64,000 nucleotides of DNA from Ephemeroptericola cinctiostellae (GCF_003339525.1 NZ_CP031124.1:930001-994000); one strand, 5' to 3'. Counted from the stretch's first letter, positions 46,927-57,199 are shown. Translations and numbers: made by a program. Notes: generated by a model not told the origin, from the sequence alone.

Positions 46927-49758
46927 TTACGCTTCATACTCACTCACAGGTATGCAGCTACAAAACAAATTTCGATCGCCGTACACATTGTCCACCCGAG
47001 CCACTGGCGGCCAGTATTTACGGGTGCGCAATGAAGCGACCGGATACGCGGCTTGCTCACGTGGGTAAGCATGTGTCCATTCGTTTGCACACACCACGGC
47101 TGCGGTGTGGGGGGCGTGCTTCAAAGGGTTGTCCTCCGCGGGTAATTCACCTGCTTCGACTTGGGCGATTTCGGCACGGATGGTGGCGAAAGCGGTGATG
47201 AAACGGTCGAGTTCAGCGAGAGGTTCGGATTCAGTGGGCTCAATCATGAGTGTGCCTGCGACGGGGAAACTCATGGTCGGGGCGTGGAAACCAAAATCCA
47301 TCAAGCGTTTGGCGATGTCATCAACGGTGATGCCTGCTGTGTCTTTGACGCCGCGCACATCGACGATGCATTCATGGGCAACGAGGCCATTTTCAGCAGT
47401 GTAGAGGATCGGGAAGTGCTCAGAGATGCACTTTGCCAAATAGTTGGCCGATAAAATCGCCACTTTTGACGCTTCAGTCAGACCCGCCGCACCCATCATG
47501 GCAATGTACATCCATGTGATTGGCAATACGCCTGCGCTGCCGTAAGGCGCAGCTGAAACGGCGCCGATCCCATGTGCATCGCGCTGGTAGCCAATGGCGT
47601 TGAGGTTGGGTAGAAATTGTTCCAAATGCGCCGCAACGCAAACAGGACCGATGCCAGGGCCACCACCGCCATGAGGGATGGCGAAGGTTTTGTGCAAGTT
47701 CAAATGCGAGACATCACCACCGAATTGGCCTGGGGCACACAGTCCGACCATGGCGTTCATGTTGGCGCCATCAACGTAGACTTGACCGCCGTGGGCGTGT
47801 ACGGTGTCGCAAATTTCAGTGATGCTTTTCTCAAATACGCCGTGGGTTGATGGGTAGGTGATCATCAAAGCGGCGAGGTTCGCACTGTGTTGCTCGGCTT
47901 TGGCTTTCAAATCGGCCACGTCAACGTTGCCGCGTTCATCACAAGCGACCACGACCACACTCATGCCCACCATTGCGGCGGAAGCGGGGTTGGTGCCGTG
48001 TGCCGATGAAGGGATGAGGCAAATGTTGCGGTGTGATTCGCCACGACTGGTGTGGTATTTTTGGATGATGAGTAAACCCGCGTATTCGCCTTGTGAACCT
48101 GCATTGGGTTGCAAACTGACCGCGGCATAGCCTGTTGCCGCGACCAGCATGGCTTCAACTTCTTGAATCATGGCGCGGTAGCCAACCGTTTGCGAATTGG
48201 GTGCGAATGGATGGATTTGTCCAAACTCAGGCCACGTCACGGGCAGCATTTCACTGGTTGCATTGAGCTTCATTGTGCACGAACCAAGCGGGATCATGGT
48301 GCGGTCGAGTGCCAAATCTTTGTCCGACAATTCGCGCAAATAGCGCAACATCGCGTGTTCTGAGTGATGCGTGTTGAAAATTGGATGCGTCAAAAATGCA
48401 CTTTCACGACGCAATGCGGCTGGAATGGTGTCGGCATCGTGGTGCACGGGAACGGCGTCAAACAAGGTGAGCAGGGCATGGACGTCTGCAGCTGTGGTTG
48501 TTTCATCGATTGAAATGCCGACGTGCTGCGCATCAATGGCGCGTAAATTCAAACCAGCCACGTGGGCGGCGTGGTGCAATGCCGATGCATCTTTGACTTT
48601 GAGTGTCAAGGTGTCGAACCATGTGGTGTTGACCACAGCGACATGGGCTGCGGTCAGTGCCGCGGCGACCGATGAGGTCAAACGGTGCACACGTGCGCCG
48701 ATTTTTTTCAAACCATCGGGGCCGTGATAGACCGCATACATGCTGGCCATGATCGCCAATAAGGCTTGAGCCGTGCAAATGTTTGAGGTGGCTTTTTCAC
48801 GACGAATGTGTTGCTCACGGGTTTGCAGTGCGAGACGCAATGCTGGGTTGCCTTGTGCATCAACCGATACCCCGACCAATCGGCCAGGCATGGAGCGTTT
48901 GAATGCATCTTTGGTCGCCATGAAGGCGGCATGTGGGCCGCCGAAACCGAACGGCACACCGAAACGTTGCGTGTTGCCAATGACGATGTCCGCACCCCAT
49001 TCCCCAGGCGATTTGAGTTGAGTTAAAGCGAGCAAATCTGAGCAGGCGATGACCGCTTTGCCTTGTGCGTGCGCTGCCGTCGCGAGTTCGCTGTAATCGT
49101 TCAGCGCACCACTGGCCGCAGGGTATTGTACTAAAACGGCGAAGCAGTCATTGGTGATCGCATCGTTCAAATTGGCCGATACGCGCACTTCAATGCCCAG
49201 CGGTTTGGCGCGGGTTTGGATGATTTCGAGGGTTTGCGGAAAAATGTCTTCGGAGACATAAAAAATGTCATTTTTTAATTTTGAATTGCGCAATGCGAGC
49301 GTCATCGCCTCTGCGGCCGCTGTGGCCTCATCCAGCATGGATGCATTGGCAATGTCCATGCCCGTCAAGTCGATGATCATTTGTTGATAATTCAACAACG
49401 CTTCGAGGCGACCTTGTGAAATTTCAGGCTGGTAGGGCGTGTAAGCGGTGTACCATGCTGGGTTTTCCAACACATTGCGCAGGATGACCGCAGGCGTGTG
49501 AGTGCCGTAGTAACCTTGGCCAATGAAGCTTTTCAGTACTTTGTTTTGATCGGCGTGTTCGCGCAGGCGAGCAATGGCGGCTTCTTCAGAATAGCCACGG
49601 GTGAATTCACCCAAAGCCATGTTGTCACGGCGAATGTTGTCGGGCACAACGGCGGCAATGAACTCATCCAGTGAGCCATAACCCAATGTGTGCAGCATGT
49701 GTGATTGATCGGAAATATCAGGCGCGATGTGGCGGGCGGCGAAGGTGGTGCTGGTCAT
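46927..49758 (-). CDS. gcvP: Glycine dehydrogenase (decarboxylating), P protein
   Basis: The PLP-dependent P protein of the glycine cleavage system decarboxylates glycine and passes the aminomethyl group to GcvH. 943 residues from the ATG at 49758 ([11 protein letters not shown]); the frame extends to 49887 without family similarity. [33 protein letters not shown] is the opening signature. PLP-binding Lys lies in [19 protein letters not shown] near residue 695. It is third in gcvT-gcvH-gcvP. A hairpin just before the start codon could hide its ribosome site. Confidence 0.97.
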   Translation of the reverse strand: MTSTTFAARHIAPDISDQSHMLHTLGYGSLDEFIAAVVPDNIRRDNMALGEFTRGYSEEAAIARLREHADQNKVLKSFIGQGYYGTHTPAVILRNVLENPAWYTAYTPYQPEISQGRLEALLNYQQMIIDLTGMDIANASMLDEATAAAEAMTLALRNSKLKNDIFYVSEDIFPQTLEIIQTRAKPLGIEVRVSANLNDAITNDCFAVLVQYPAASGALNDYSELATAAHAQGKAVIACSDLLALTQLKSPGEWGADIVIGNTQRFGVPFGFGGPHAAFMATKDAFKRSMPGRLVGVSVDAQGNPALRLALQTREQHIRREKATSNICTAQALLAIMASMYAVYHGPDGLKKIGARVHRLTSSVAAALTAAHVAVVNTTWFDTLTLKVKDASALHHAAHVAGLNLRAIDAQHVGISIDETTTAADVHALLTLFDAVPVHHDADTIPAALRRESAFLTHPIFNTHHSEHAMLRYLRELSDKDLALDRTMIPLGSCTMKLNATSEMLPVTWPEFGQIHPFAPNSQTVGYRAMIQEVEAMLVAATGYAAVSLQPNAGSQGEYAGLLIIQKYHTSRGESHRNICLIPSSAHGTNPASAAMVGMSVVVVACDERGNVDVADLKAKAEQHSANLAALMITYPSTHGVFEKSITEICDTVHAHGGQVYVDGANMNAMVGLCAPGQFGGDVSHLNLHKTFAIPHGGGGPGIGPVCVAAHLEQFLPNLNAIGYQRDAHGIGAVSAAPYGSAGVLPITWMYIAMMGAAGLTEASKVAILSANYLAKCISEHFPILYTAENGLVAHECIVDVRGVKDTAGITVDDIAKRLMDFGFHAPTMSFPVAGTLMIEPTESEPLAELDRFITAFATIRAEIAQVEAGELPAEDNPLKHAPHTAAVVCANEWTHAYPREQAAYPVASLRTRKYWPPVARVDNVYGDRNLFCSCIPVSEYEA

Positions 49759-49763
49759 AAGAG

Positions 49764-49790
49764 TCCCAAAAGTAAAACCTGCTTTTGGGA
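49764..49790 (-). promoter_or_regulatory. Hairpin overlapping the gcvP ribosome binding site
   Basis: TCCCAAAAG (49764-49772) and CTTTTGGGA (49782-49790) are perfect 9-base complements with a 9-base loop. On the minus strand the 3' arm contains TTTTGGGA, whose GGGA is the likely ribosome site 5 bases before the gcvP ATG (49758). The structure could lower or regulate GcvP translation relative to GcvH. Confidence 0.6.
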
Positions 49791-49915
49791 GACCCAAGCA
49801 GCAGGTGGGTGGGTTGTAAACGCGATGGGTTCGCTCGTGTATTGGGCGAACACGTTTTGCCTGGGATGGGTTAAGCACAGCCCCCATCCATTGACTTTTA
49901 ATTCATCGCTTTGAT

Positions 49916-50296
49916 TTATTCGCCAATATTGGCCGCATAGGCCTCAGCAGTTAACAAGCCATCAACATCGGCCAAATCGGTGGGCTTGATCTTGAACAAC
50001 CAGCTGTCGTATGGGTTGTTATTGATGTCTTCTGGTGTGTCGGCGATGGCATCGTTGCGTGCCAGCACTGTACCTGCAACAGGCGCATAAATGTCACTTG
50101 CGGCTTTGACTGACTCGACGACGGCAACCGCTTCTTCTTTTTCAACTTCACGACCTGCTTCTGGCAACTCGAGGAAAACGATGTCGCCCAAAGCCGCTTG
50201 GGCGTGATCAGAAATGCCCACGGTGATCGTGCCATCGGCTTCGACTTTGACCCATTCGTGGCTGGCGGCGTATTTGAGGTTTTGATTGACTGACAT
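49916..50296 (-). CDS. gcvH: Glycine cleavage system H protein
   Basis: The lipoyl carrier shuttling the aminomethyl group between the P, T and L proteins. 126 residues. The lipoylated Lys is in [14 protein letters not shown] near residue 63. [14 protein letters not shown] and [16 protein letters not shown] ([12 protein letters not shown]) ends are typical. It is between gcvT and gcvP on the minus strand. Confidence 0.97.
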   Translation of the reverse strand: MSVNQNLKYAASHEWVKVEADGTITVGISDHAQAALGDIVFLELPEAGREVEKEEAVAVVESVKAASDIYAPVAGTVLARNDAIADTPEDINNNPYDSWLFKIKPTDLADVDGLLTAEAYAANIGE

Positions 50297-50340
50297 GTGA
50301 AGTCCTTTTATGAAGTGGTGAGAGTAGAGATTGCGTTTAC

Positions 50341-50470
50341 AAATCCATCATTCCCGTGTAAACGGGAATCCAGAGGGGCGCAAAGTGCACTGTTAATGCC
50401 AATGTGGTTAACCGTGGTCAATACATGTGAACATTTGACTGGATTCCAGCTCACGTCGGAGTGACGGGCA
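50341..50470. repeat. Dispersed REP-like inverted repeat between gcvT and gcvH
   Basis: ATTCCCGTGTAAACGGGAAT (50350-50369) is a perfect hairpin followed by CCAG. CTGGATTCCAGCTC...GGAGTGACGGGC at about 50439-50468 is a degenerate inverted partner. This ATTCCCG...CGGGAATCCAG pattern is a common dispersed repeat in betaproteobacteria. It would form a large stem in the gcvT-gcvH transcript. Confidence 0.7.
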
Positions 50471-50481
50471 TGGTCATGATT

Positions 50482-51567
50482 TTAAACCAAAACTTTGCCA
50501 TTGCGTACGAACGGCAGTTTGACAACTTTTGCATTGAGTTTTTTATCGCGGATGATGACTTGAACGGTGTCACCGATTTCGACGCCGACGGGTACACGAG
50601 CGAATGCGATGGACTGTTGCATGGTGGGGCTGAATGTACCGCTGGTGGTTTCGCCCTCGCCATGCACTGTTTCAACGGTTTGATGGCTGCGTAAAACGCC
50701 TTTGTCCAATAAAACCAAGCCGACGAGTTGTGCTGATTGGCTGAGGGCTGATTTGCCGATGAAATCGCGCTCGCTGACCAAGTCAACCGTCCATGCCAAA
50801 CCTGCGTTGAGCGGGTTGATGTTTTCATCCATGTCTTGACCGTACAAATTCATTCCTGCCTCTAAACGCAGTGTATCGCGTGCACCGAGGCCTGCGGGGC
50901 GAACACCGTTGGCGGTCAGTTGAGTCCACACATCGGCCGCGATGGTCGCAGGAACAGCGATTTCAAAACCATCTTCACCCGTATAACCCGTGCGAGCCAC
51001 CATCCATTCGCCGCCATCGTGTTCAATGCGTGCGGTATTGAACGGTTTGAGGGGTTCGGATGGTGCTTGTGTGAATGGAAATGTTGCCCATACTTTGGCA
51101 CGTGCGTTGGGGCCTTGTACGGCGATCAGGGCAAAGTCTGGGCGGGGTTCGATGACCAAGCCAAACTGACCTTCAGCATTTTGTGCATTTAACCATTCGA
51201 TGTCTTTATCGGCGGTGCCTGCATTGACCACGAGGCGGAAAAAGTCCTCGCTGAAATAATAAACGATCAAATCATCAATCACGCCACCATTAGGGCGCAA
51301 CATGCACGAATACAGCGCTTTGCCTGCGATTTGCAACTTATCGACGTTGTTGGCCAAAACATAGCGTAAAAAATCGCGAACTTTATCACCTGTGATGTCC
51401 ACGACGCGCATGTGTGAGACGTCAAACATGCCCGCATCGCTGCGGACAGTGTGGTGTTCTTCGATTTGAGAGCCATAATTGACGGGCATGTCCCAGCCGC
51501 CAAAATCGACCATGCGCGCTTGAGCGGCAATGTGAGTGGAGTGTAAAACGGTGTGTTTTAAAGTCAT
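50482..51567 (-). CDS. gcvT: Glycine cleavage system T protein (aminomethyltransferase)
   Basis: Transfers the one-carbon unit from the lipoyl arm of GcvH to tetrahydrofolate and releases ammonia. 361 residues from the ATG at 51567 ([12 protein letters not shown]); the frame extends 8 codons upstream. [26 protein letters not shown] and the catalytic Asp region FDVSHM are at the N-terminus; [13 protein letters not shown] and [16 protein letters not shown] follow. First gene of the operon, behind a glycine riboswitch. Confidence 0.97.
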   Translation of the reverse strand: MTLKHTVLHSTHIAAQARMVDFGGWDMPVNYGSQIEEHHTVRSDAGMFDVSHMRVVDITGDKVRDFLRYVLANNVDKLQIAGKALYSCMLRPNGGVIDDLIVYYFSEDFFRLVVNAGTADKDIEWLNAQNAEGQFGLVIEPRPDFALIAVQGPNARAKVWATFPFTQAPSEPLKPFNTARIEHDGGEWMVARTGYTGEDGFEIAVPATIAADVWTQLTANGVRPAGLGARDTLRLEAGMNLYGQDMDENINPLNAGLAWTVDLVSERDFIGKSALSQSAQLVGLVLLDKGVLRSHQTVETVHGEGETTSGTFSPTMQQSIAFARVPVGVEIGDTVQVIIRDKKLNAKVVKLPFVRNGKVLV

Positions 51568-51620
51568 GGTGGTGCATCCCGGGAAAGCCACGCGGTGTGC
51601 TGTGGCTTGTGAATAAAGTC

Positions 51621-51813
51621 CCGTTCTGTCCTTGATACCTGAGAGATTGTGGCAAAGTCTGTTCTTTGCGCGCCCCTTCGGTGGTCAGCGCGTGCTGACG
51701 CTCTCCAGAATGATATGAATCTGTTCGATAGTCCTTTTGCCTGAGAGTTTTTGGGAATTCACCTTCGGCGACTGTGGGTCAGATTGACCCGACAATGCTC
51801 TCCTAACGAACGG
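51621..51813 (-). ncRNA. Tandem glycine riboswitch upstream of gcvTHP
   Basis: Two glycine aptamers in series on the minus strand. Aptamer 1 covers about 51727-51813 (GGAGAGC near 51797-51803, CACCGAAGG-type core near 51760, ACTCTCAGGCAAAAGGAC near 51731-51748). Aptamer 2 covers about 51621-51708 (GGAGAGCG near 51699-51706, ACCGAAGGGG near 51673-51682, ATCTCTCAGGTATCAAGGAC near 51629-51648). These are the gcvT-motif consensus blocks. Glycine binding turns on the cleavage operon. Confidence 0.95.
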
Positions 51814-51817
51814 TGTC

Positions 51818-51846
51818 ACTTTACGGGGAAAGCGAAGCGATGTCAA
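51818..51846 (-). promoter_or_regulatory. Promoter of the glycine riboswitch / gcvTHP operon
   Basis: On the minus strand TTGACA (51841-51846) and TAAAGT (51818-51823) are 17 bases apart. Transcription would begin just before aptamer 1. Confidence 0.8.
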
Positions 51847-52265
51847 ATGAAGATTGAGTTGAGCGCAACAGCAAACCGTCATTTTTGAGGTGTTTTAAAT
51901 GCAATGTTTTGAGATGGAAAACAAGCGCCGCACATCTTTTATGAGGCAAATGTGGTGAGTGATGTATTGAGTTTTCAGTGTTTCAGCGTGTTTGCCAATT
52001 GTTTAAATGAAGCAATCAGGATCTGGCTCACCCCTCATTAAAGCCACGAATGAACTGAGGATTTCACTTCGTGTAAATCATCATGCGTCAGGACTTTAAT
52101 TGAGCTCTTTTAGGATTTACAATGAATCATCAAAAACAGGTGAAAATGTATAAAAAATCATGTACGATTAAACGAATGTCGTATAAAAACACACATCGTA
52201 CTCGTATTTTAATTGAAACTCGGCGAAATGCACTCGATAGTCGTCGAACACATAAGGGGTCGCAC
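51847..52265. other. Divergent region between the gcv promoter and the nucleoside operon
   Basis: About 420 bases with no convincing gene. The frame of the BMP lipoprotein stays open upstream to 52122, but that stretch is basic, has no lipoprotein signal and is probably leader. It should hold the promoter of the nucleoside operon; I cannot assign it firmly. Confidence 0.5.
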
Positions 52266-53312
52266 ATGAATAACAAACACATCTTATTGGCTTCAGCGTT
52301 CACTGCTTTAACTTTGGCGGCATGTGGTGCCAAAGACAAACCCAAGGACGCTGCAGCACCCGCTGCCGCAGATGCGAAAACAGAAGCCAAAGCGGACTCA
52401 ACAGGCGGTCCAGCGATCATTTTTGATGCGGGTGGTAAGTTTGATAAATCGTTCAATGAGTCCGCTTACAACGGTGCAGAAGCTTTCAAAAAAGATACGG
52501 GTAAAAGTTACATGGATTTTGAGTTGAAAAATCCAACTGAGCTTGAAGGTGTATTGCGTAAAATGGCGCAGCGCGGCGGTAACCCAATTGTAACCATGGG
52601 TTTCAACAGCGCAGAAGCCTTGGATAAAATCGCCAAAGAATTGCCCAAATCAAATTTTGTGATCGTGGATTCTGAAGTCAAACAGCCCAATGTCAAATCG
52701 GTACAATTCCGCGAACAAGAAGGTTCTTTCTTGGTTGGTGCATTGGCAGCGATGAAGTCTGCGTCTGGTAAAGTGGGTTTCGTTGGCGGCATGGACATCC
52801 CCGTGATTCGCAAATTCTCGTGTGGCTACGAACAAGGCGCGAAATACGCCAATCCAAAAGCTGAAGTCATCAAAAGCACGGTCGGTACAACGGGTGAGGC
52901 ATGGAACAACCCAACCAAAGGTGGCGAATTGGCAAAAGCACAGTTTGACCGTGGTGTGGATGTGATTTTTGCAGCAGCAGGTGGCACGGGCAATGGCGTG
53001 TATCAAGCGGCAAAAGACAATAAAAAATTCGCAATTGGTGTGGACAGCAACCAAAACTACCTGTTCCCAGGCACGATGCTGACTTCGATGGTCAAACGCG
53101 TGGACGTGGCGGTGAAAAATGCATTCACCGAAGCGGCAGCAGGGCAGTTCAAAACCGGCCCTGTGTCCTTGGGCTTGGCTGAAAACGGTGTGGATTGGGC
53201 GGATGACGAGCACAATAAAGCGTTGATTACCGACGACATGCGCACCAAAGTGGCTCAGATCAAAAAAGACATCATCGAAGGCAAAATCAAAGTGGCTTGC
53301 GATGGTAAATAA
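52266..53312 (+). CDS. BMP-family ABC transporter substrate-binding lipoprotein (nucleoside)
   Basis: 348 residues from the ATG at 52266, preceded by AAGGGGTC. The signal peptide has lipobox LTLAAC with Cys at about residue 19, followed by an Ala/Lys-rich linker. The mature domain is PnrA/BmpA-like: IIFDAGGKFDKSFNESAYNGAE, EGSFLVGALAA, GKVGFVGGMDIPVIRKF and ADVIFAAAGGTGNGVYQA-type (VDVIFAAAGGTGNG). Such proteins bind purine or other nucleosides. It is first in an operon with the ATPase, two permeases, kinase and hydrolase. Confidence 0.94.
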   Translation: MNNKHILLASAFTALTLAACGAKDKPKDAAAPAAADAKTEAKADSTGGPAIIFDAGGKFDKSFNESAYNGAEAFKKDTGKSYMDFELKNPTELEGVLRKMAQRGGNPIVTMGFNSAEALDKIAKELPKSNFVIVDSEVKQPNVKSVQFREQEGSFLVGALAAMKSASGKVGFVGGMDIPVIRKFSCGYEQGAKYANPKAEVIKSTVGTTGEAWNNPTKGGELAKAQFDRGVDVIFAAAGGTGNGVYQAAKDNKKFAIGVDSNQNYLFPGTMLTSMVKRVDVAVKNAFTEAAAGQFKTGPVSLGLAENGVDWADDEHNKALITDDMRTKVAQIKKDIIEGKIKVACDGK

Positions 53313-53335
53313 ATAACACAACCAATGTCATCAAA

Positions 53336-53359
53336 ATGCCCGTCATGTTGTGCGGGCAT
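53336..53359 (+). other. Hairpin between the binding-protein and ATPase genes
   Basis: ATGCCCG (53336-53342) and CGGGCAT (53353-53359) pair with a 10-base loop. There is no T run. Such structures after substrate-binding protein genes often protect that part of the mRNA and reduce read-through, giving more binding protein than ATPase. Confidence 0.6.
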
Positions 53360-53499
53360 CCGTTGATAAAAAAGTAGGCAAGGTTTTCTCTCTTTAAACG
53401 TTGAGAGTTGACCTTTACTGTACTGCATTAACACTCCAAAATAGACGGTCATCGCTGTCCTCAATACCATATTAAAACTCTTAAAAATTGGAGATGCCG

Positions 53500-55098
53500 A
53501 TGTCCAATGCACAAGAAGGCACATCATCAGCACCCTTGGCGGTTGAACTGCGTCACATCAATAAACGTTTTGGCAGTGTGTGGGCCAACCAAGACATTGA
53601 TTTAGCCATTCCCAAAGGCACCATTCACGGCATCATTGGTGAAAATGGCGCAGGCAAGTCAACACTCATGTCCGTGCTCTATGGCTTTTATGAAGCCGAT
53701 TCAGGTGAGATTTTGATTGATGGGCAAGTCGTTAAAATGACCAACGCCATGCAAGCGATTGCGCATGGTGTGGGCATGGTGCATCAACACTTCATGTTGG
53801 TTGAGCCTTTGACAGCATTGGAAAATATTTTGTTGGGTGCGGAAGATTCATGGTCTCTGAATGTCTCAAAATCCAAAGCCCGCAAGCGACTGGAAGATAT
53901 TTCAAAACAATTTGGATTGGAAGTGCCGCTGGATGAAACCGTTGGTGAATTGGCGGTCGGTGTGCAGCAGCGGGTCGAAATTCTCAAAGCCTTGTATCGT
54001 CAGGCAAAAATTCTGATTCTTGATGAGCCTACGGGCGTGCTCACGCCGCAAGAGGCCGATCAATTGTTCGATGTGTTGCGCGATTTGCGAGCACAAGGTG
54101 TGACCGTGCTCATCATCACGCATAAATTACGTGAAATCATGGATGTGACTGACAATATTTCCATCATGCGGGGTGGCAAAATGGTCACGCATCGAAAAAC
54201 CAGTGAAACCAATGCAGAAGAGCTGGCTGAATTGATGGTCGGTCGTCCTGTGGCCAAAGATTTACCCAAAGGCAATCCAAATCAATCTCAAGTGTATCTG
54301 TCGGTTAAAAACCTGTCATACACCGATGCCAAAGGGTTGAAACGCTTAAAAAATGTGTCATTCGATTTGCATGCCGGTGAAATCGTTGGTCTGGCGGGGG
54401 TCTCGGGCAATGGGCAAACTGAATTGTTAAAAATCCTCGCGGGTGAGCTGCGTGGTGACCATGATGGTGTGGGCATGATTGATTTTGTCGCGGATGGTCA
54501 ACCCGCTTACAATTGCAAAACATGGCCCACACCAAAGGCGTTGCGTGTTGTGGGCGTGGCACACATTCCAGAGGATCGCTTGGGGCAAGGTTTGATCAAA
54601 AATTTCAGCATGGCGGAGTCAGCCATTTTGGGTTATCACCATGATGCATCGCTTGGCTCCCGTTGGTCTCTCAGTGTGCAAAAGGTGCATGATGCTGCGT
54701 TGAGCTTGATTAAAGCGTTTGATGTGCGTCCCAATTTACCTGAAATCCGTTCCGCCAATATGTCGGGCGGTAATCAACAAAAGCTCATCATTGCTCGTGA
54801 AATGACGCGTCGACCCAAGGTGTTGTTGGTGGGTCAGCCGACACGGGGTGTGGATATTGGTGCGATTGAATTGATTTATAAAGAGCTGATCAAAGCCCGC
54901 GATGCGGGGGCAGCCATTTTGATGGTTTCAGTTGAGTTGGATGAGGTGCTGACCCTGTCGGATCGCATATTGGTCATGAATCAAGGGCAATTGACCGGTG
55001 AGCTGAGTGGCGGCCAAGGTGCAGATCCTCGGACGATTGGCATGATGATGGCGAGCACAGACCGTATGGATGATAAGAATAAAAAAGGAGGTCAATGA
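53500..55098 (+). CDS. ABC transporter ATP-binding protein, two ATPase domains (nucleoside uptake)
   Basis: 532 residues. Domain 1: Walker A GENGAGKST, Q-loop near HQHFMLVEPL, Walker B ILILDEPTGVL. Domain 2 (from about 265): degenerate Walker A GVSGNGQTEL, Walker B-like VLLVGQPTRGVD and signature MSGGNQQKL. The first-domain signature is LAVGVQQRVEI. This is the carbohydrate/nucleoside uptake class (as RbsA, NupA). The ATG at 53500 is chosen with GGAG 6 bases before it; ATG 53494 overlaps that site. It overlaps the next gene by 4 bases. Confidence 0.94.
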   Translation: MSNAQEGTSSAPLAVELRHINKRFGSVWANQDIDLAIPKGTIHGIIGENGAGKSTLMSVLYGFYEADSGEILIDGQVVKMTNAMQAIAHGVGMVHQHFMLVEPLTALENILLGAEDSWSLNVSKSKARKRLEDISKQFGLEVPLDETVGELAVGVQQRVEILKALYRQAKILILDEPTGVLTPQEADQLFDVLRDLRAQGVTVLIITHKLREIMDVTDNISIMRGGKMVTHRKTSETNAEELAELMVGRPVAKDLPKGNPNQSQVYLSVKNLSYTDAKGLKRLKNVSFDLHAGEIVGLAGVSGNGQTELLKILAGELRGDHDGVGMIDFVADGQPAYNCKTWPTPKALRVVGVAHIPEDRLGQGLIKNFSMAESAILGYHHDASLGSRWSLSVQKVHDAALSLIKAFDVRPNLPEIRSANMSGGNQQKLIIAREMTRRPKVLLVGQPTRGVDIGAIELIYKELIKARDAGAAILMVSVELDEVLTLSDRILVMNQGQLTGELSGGQGADPRTIGMMMASTDRMDDKNKKGGQ

Positions 55099-56228
55099 TG
55101 GCAGAGCAAAAGCAAGTTAAAGCCAATTCACCTCAAAGCATGCCGTTGAACATGCCGTTGTGGTTGACTGGTTTTGGCATCCCGTTGGTGCAGCTGGTTT
55201 TGGCTTTTGGTTTGGCATCGTTGTTGGTGTTGTCGATTGGGCAAAATCCATTGCATGTGTTGGATGTGTTGGTGCGCGGTGCATTTAATTTGGATACGGG
55301 GTTGCCATCGACTTTGTACAATGCCACGTCTTTGATTTTCACGGGTTTGGCGGTGGTGGTGGCGTTTCATGCGGGATTGTTTAATATTGGTGGTGAAGGG
55401 CAAGCCTATTTTGCAGGGTTGGGTGTGACTTTGGCATGTTTGGCATTGGGGTCTTTTTTACCCGCACCATTGATGTTTGTTGTGGCCATTATCGCGGCTT
55501 TGGTTTTTGGTGGGCTGTACGGCTTTATCCCTGGGGTGCTCCAAGCGAAACGGGGTGCGCACGTGGTGGTGACGACGATCATGTTGAACTACATCGTGTT
55601 TGCATTCATGAATTATGCGATGCGTTTTTGGTTATCGAAAAGTGAGGGTTCGACGGATTCAGATAATTTTGCGGTCAACTCGGTGCTGCCGCGTCTGGCT
55701 GATATGATGCCGTTTCTTGGTTTTTCGGACACGCCGTTGAATTTTTCATTTTTCTTGGCTTTGGCCACGGCCGCGTTGGTGTGGTGGTTGATTTGGCGTT
55801 CACGCTTGGGTTATGAGATCCGAGTGGTTGGCCAGAATCCACAAGCCGCAGGCTATGCCGGTATTTCAGTGTCGCGTATCACCATCATTGCAATGGTCAT
55901 CTCAGGTGCACTTGCGGGCTTGATGGCGGTCAATGTGGTGTACGGTGCACAAGGTCGATTGAGTTTGTCGTTTACCTCAGGCGTTGGTTTTATGGGCATC
56001 GCCGTGGCTTTAATGGGTAGAAATCACCCTGTAGGTGTGGTGTTGTCCGCATTGCTGTTTGGTGCGTTGGCGCAAGGCGGCTCGGAAATGCAATTTGATT
56101 TGCCTGAGATCAGCCCTGAGTTCAATGTGGTGATCCAAGGGTTGATTATTTTCTTTGTGGCGGCGTTGGATGGTTTGGTTCGCAAGCCGATTGAGGGGTG
56201 GTATCAAAAAATACGGGGTGGGGCATGA
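55095..56228 (+). CDS. ABC transporter permease (nucleoside uptake, first)
   Basis: 377 residues with about nine to ten hydrophobic segments. The BPD_transp_2 family signature is visible in FNIGGEGQAYFAGLGV and GFMGIAVALMGRNHPVGVVLSALLFG. It starts ATGATG, overlapping the ATPase stop; AAAGGAGG lies 5 bases before it. Pairs with the next permease to form the membrane channel. Confidence 0.94.
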   Translation: MMAEQKQVKANSPQSMPLNMPLWLTGFGIPLVQLVLAFGLASLLVLSIGQNPLHVLDVLVRGAFNLDTGLPSTLYNATSLIFTGLAVVVAFHAGLFNIGGEGQAYFAGLGVTLACLALGSFLPAPLMFVVAIIAALVFGGLYGFIPGVLQAKRGAHVVVTTIMLNYIVFAFMNYAMRFWLSKSEGSTDSDNFAVNSVLPRLADMMPFLGFSDTPLNFSFFLALATAALVWWLIWRSRLGYEIRVVGQNPQAAGYAGISVSRITIIAMVISGALAGLMAVNVVYGAQGRLSLSFTSGVGFMGIAVALMGRNHPVGVVLSALLFGALAQGGSEMQFDLPEISPEFNVVIQGLIIFFVAALDGLVRKPIEGWYQKIRGGA

Positions 56229-57199
56229 ATGACTTAATCGTAACCATTGCCAATGTCATGGGAAGTGGTCTGCGTCAGGCTGTGCCCATGATTTTGGTTG
56301 CCATGGGGGGCTTGATTGCAGAGCGTTCAGGCACGGTGGACATTGGCTTGGAGGGTAAATTGCTCATGTCTGCTTTTGCGGGGGCTGCGGTTGCCAGTTT
56401 GTCGGGCTCGGTGCCACTGGCGGTGCTGGCTGCGGTGTTGACCTCTGTTGTGTTCTCAATGCTGCATGGTTTTGCCACCATCAGTCAAAAAGGCGATCAC
56501 GTGGTGTCTGGCTTGGCGATCAATGTGTTGGCTTCAGGGCTAACTTTGGTGTTGGGGCAGGCGTGGTTTCAAAAGGGTGGACAAACCCCGCTGTTGCCTG
56601 ATGAGCTGCGCTTTAAACCGATTGTTTTGCCTGGGGTGGAGGCTTTACACAACGTACCCGTGATTGGGCCTTTTTATGAAAAAGTCATTTCAGGGCACAA
56701 TGTTTTCACATACATTGCGGTCGCATCGGTGTTTTTGACGGCTTTTTTGCTGTATCGCACACGCTTGGGTTTGCGTATTCGTGCGGTCGGCGAAGAGCCC
56801 AATGCGGTTGATACCGCAGGTTTGTCGGTGGTGCGCTTGCGTTATTTGGCTTTGGTTTATACGGGCATCATGTGCGGTTTGGCGGGTGTGGCGCTTTCAA
56901 TGGCGCAAAATGGTGGCTTTGTGCGTGACATGAGTGCGGGCATGGGCTTTATGGCGTTGGCGGCCGTGATTTTTGGTAAATGGAAGCCTTGGCCTGCATT
57001 TTGGGCGTGTTTGTTGTTTGGCTTGCTGGGTGCGCTGTCGGATCGCTTACAAGGCGTGCCCATGTTTGGTCTGAAAGAAATTCCATCGCAGGTGTTCAGT
57101 GCCATGCCGTATGTGTTGACCATTGTGTTGCTGGCCAGCTTTGTCGGTCAAGCGGTTGCGCCCAAAGCGGTGGGTCGTCCTTATGTGAAAGAACGTTAA
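56225..57199 (+). CDS. ABC transporter permease (nucleoside uptake, second)
   Basis: 324 residues from the ATG at 56225, overlapping the previous stop as ATGA; an upstream in-frame GTG at 56198 lies inside the previous gene. Typical second-permease motifs: LIAERSGTVDIGLEGKLLMSAF and GMGFMALAAVIFGKWKPWPA. Eight or more membrane segments. The stop shares a base with the following kinase start (TAATG). Confidence 0.94.
   Translation: MNDLIVTIANVMGSGLRQAVPMILVAMGGLIAERSGTVDIGLEGKLLMSAFAGAAVASLSGSVPLAVLAAVLTSVVFSMLHGFATISQKGDHVVSGLAINVLASGLTLVLGQAWFQKGGQTPLLPDELRFKPIVLPGVEALHNVPVIGPFYEKVISGHNVFTYIAVASVFLTAFLLYRTRLGLRIRAVGEEPNAVDTAGLSVVRLRYLALVYTGIMCGLAGVALSMAQNGGFVRDMSAGMGFMALAAVIFGKWKPWPAFWACLLFGLLGALSDRLQGVPMFGLKEIPSQVFSAMPYVLTIVLLASFVGQAVAPKAVGRPYVKER

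Noticed and set aside
47105-49026. Plus-strand open frames opposite gcvP
   Set aside because: They are antisense shadows of a well-conserved gene in a codon-biased region.
52122-52265. N-terminal extension of the BMP lipoprotein
   Set aside because: The extension is basic and would bury the lipoprotein signal; the ATG at 52266 gives a proper signal peptide with lipobox.
56980-57198. Upstream extension of the ribokinase frame inside the second permease gene
   Set aside because: The permease frame is clearly real; the kinase family starts at the ATG at 57199 (TAATG junction).
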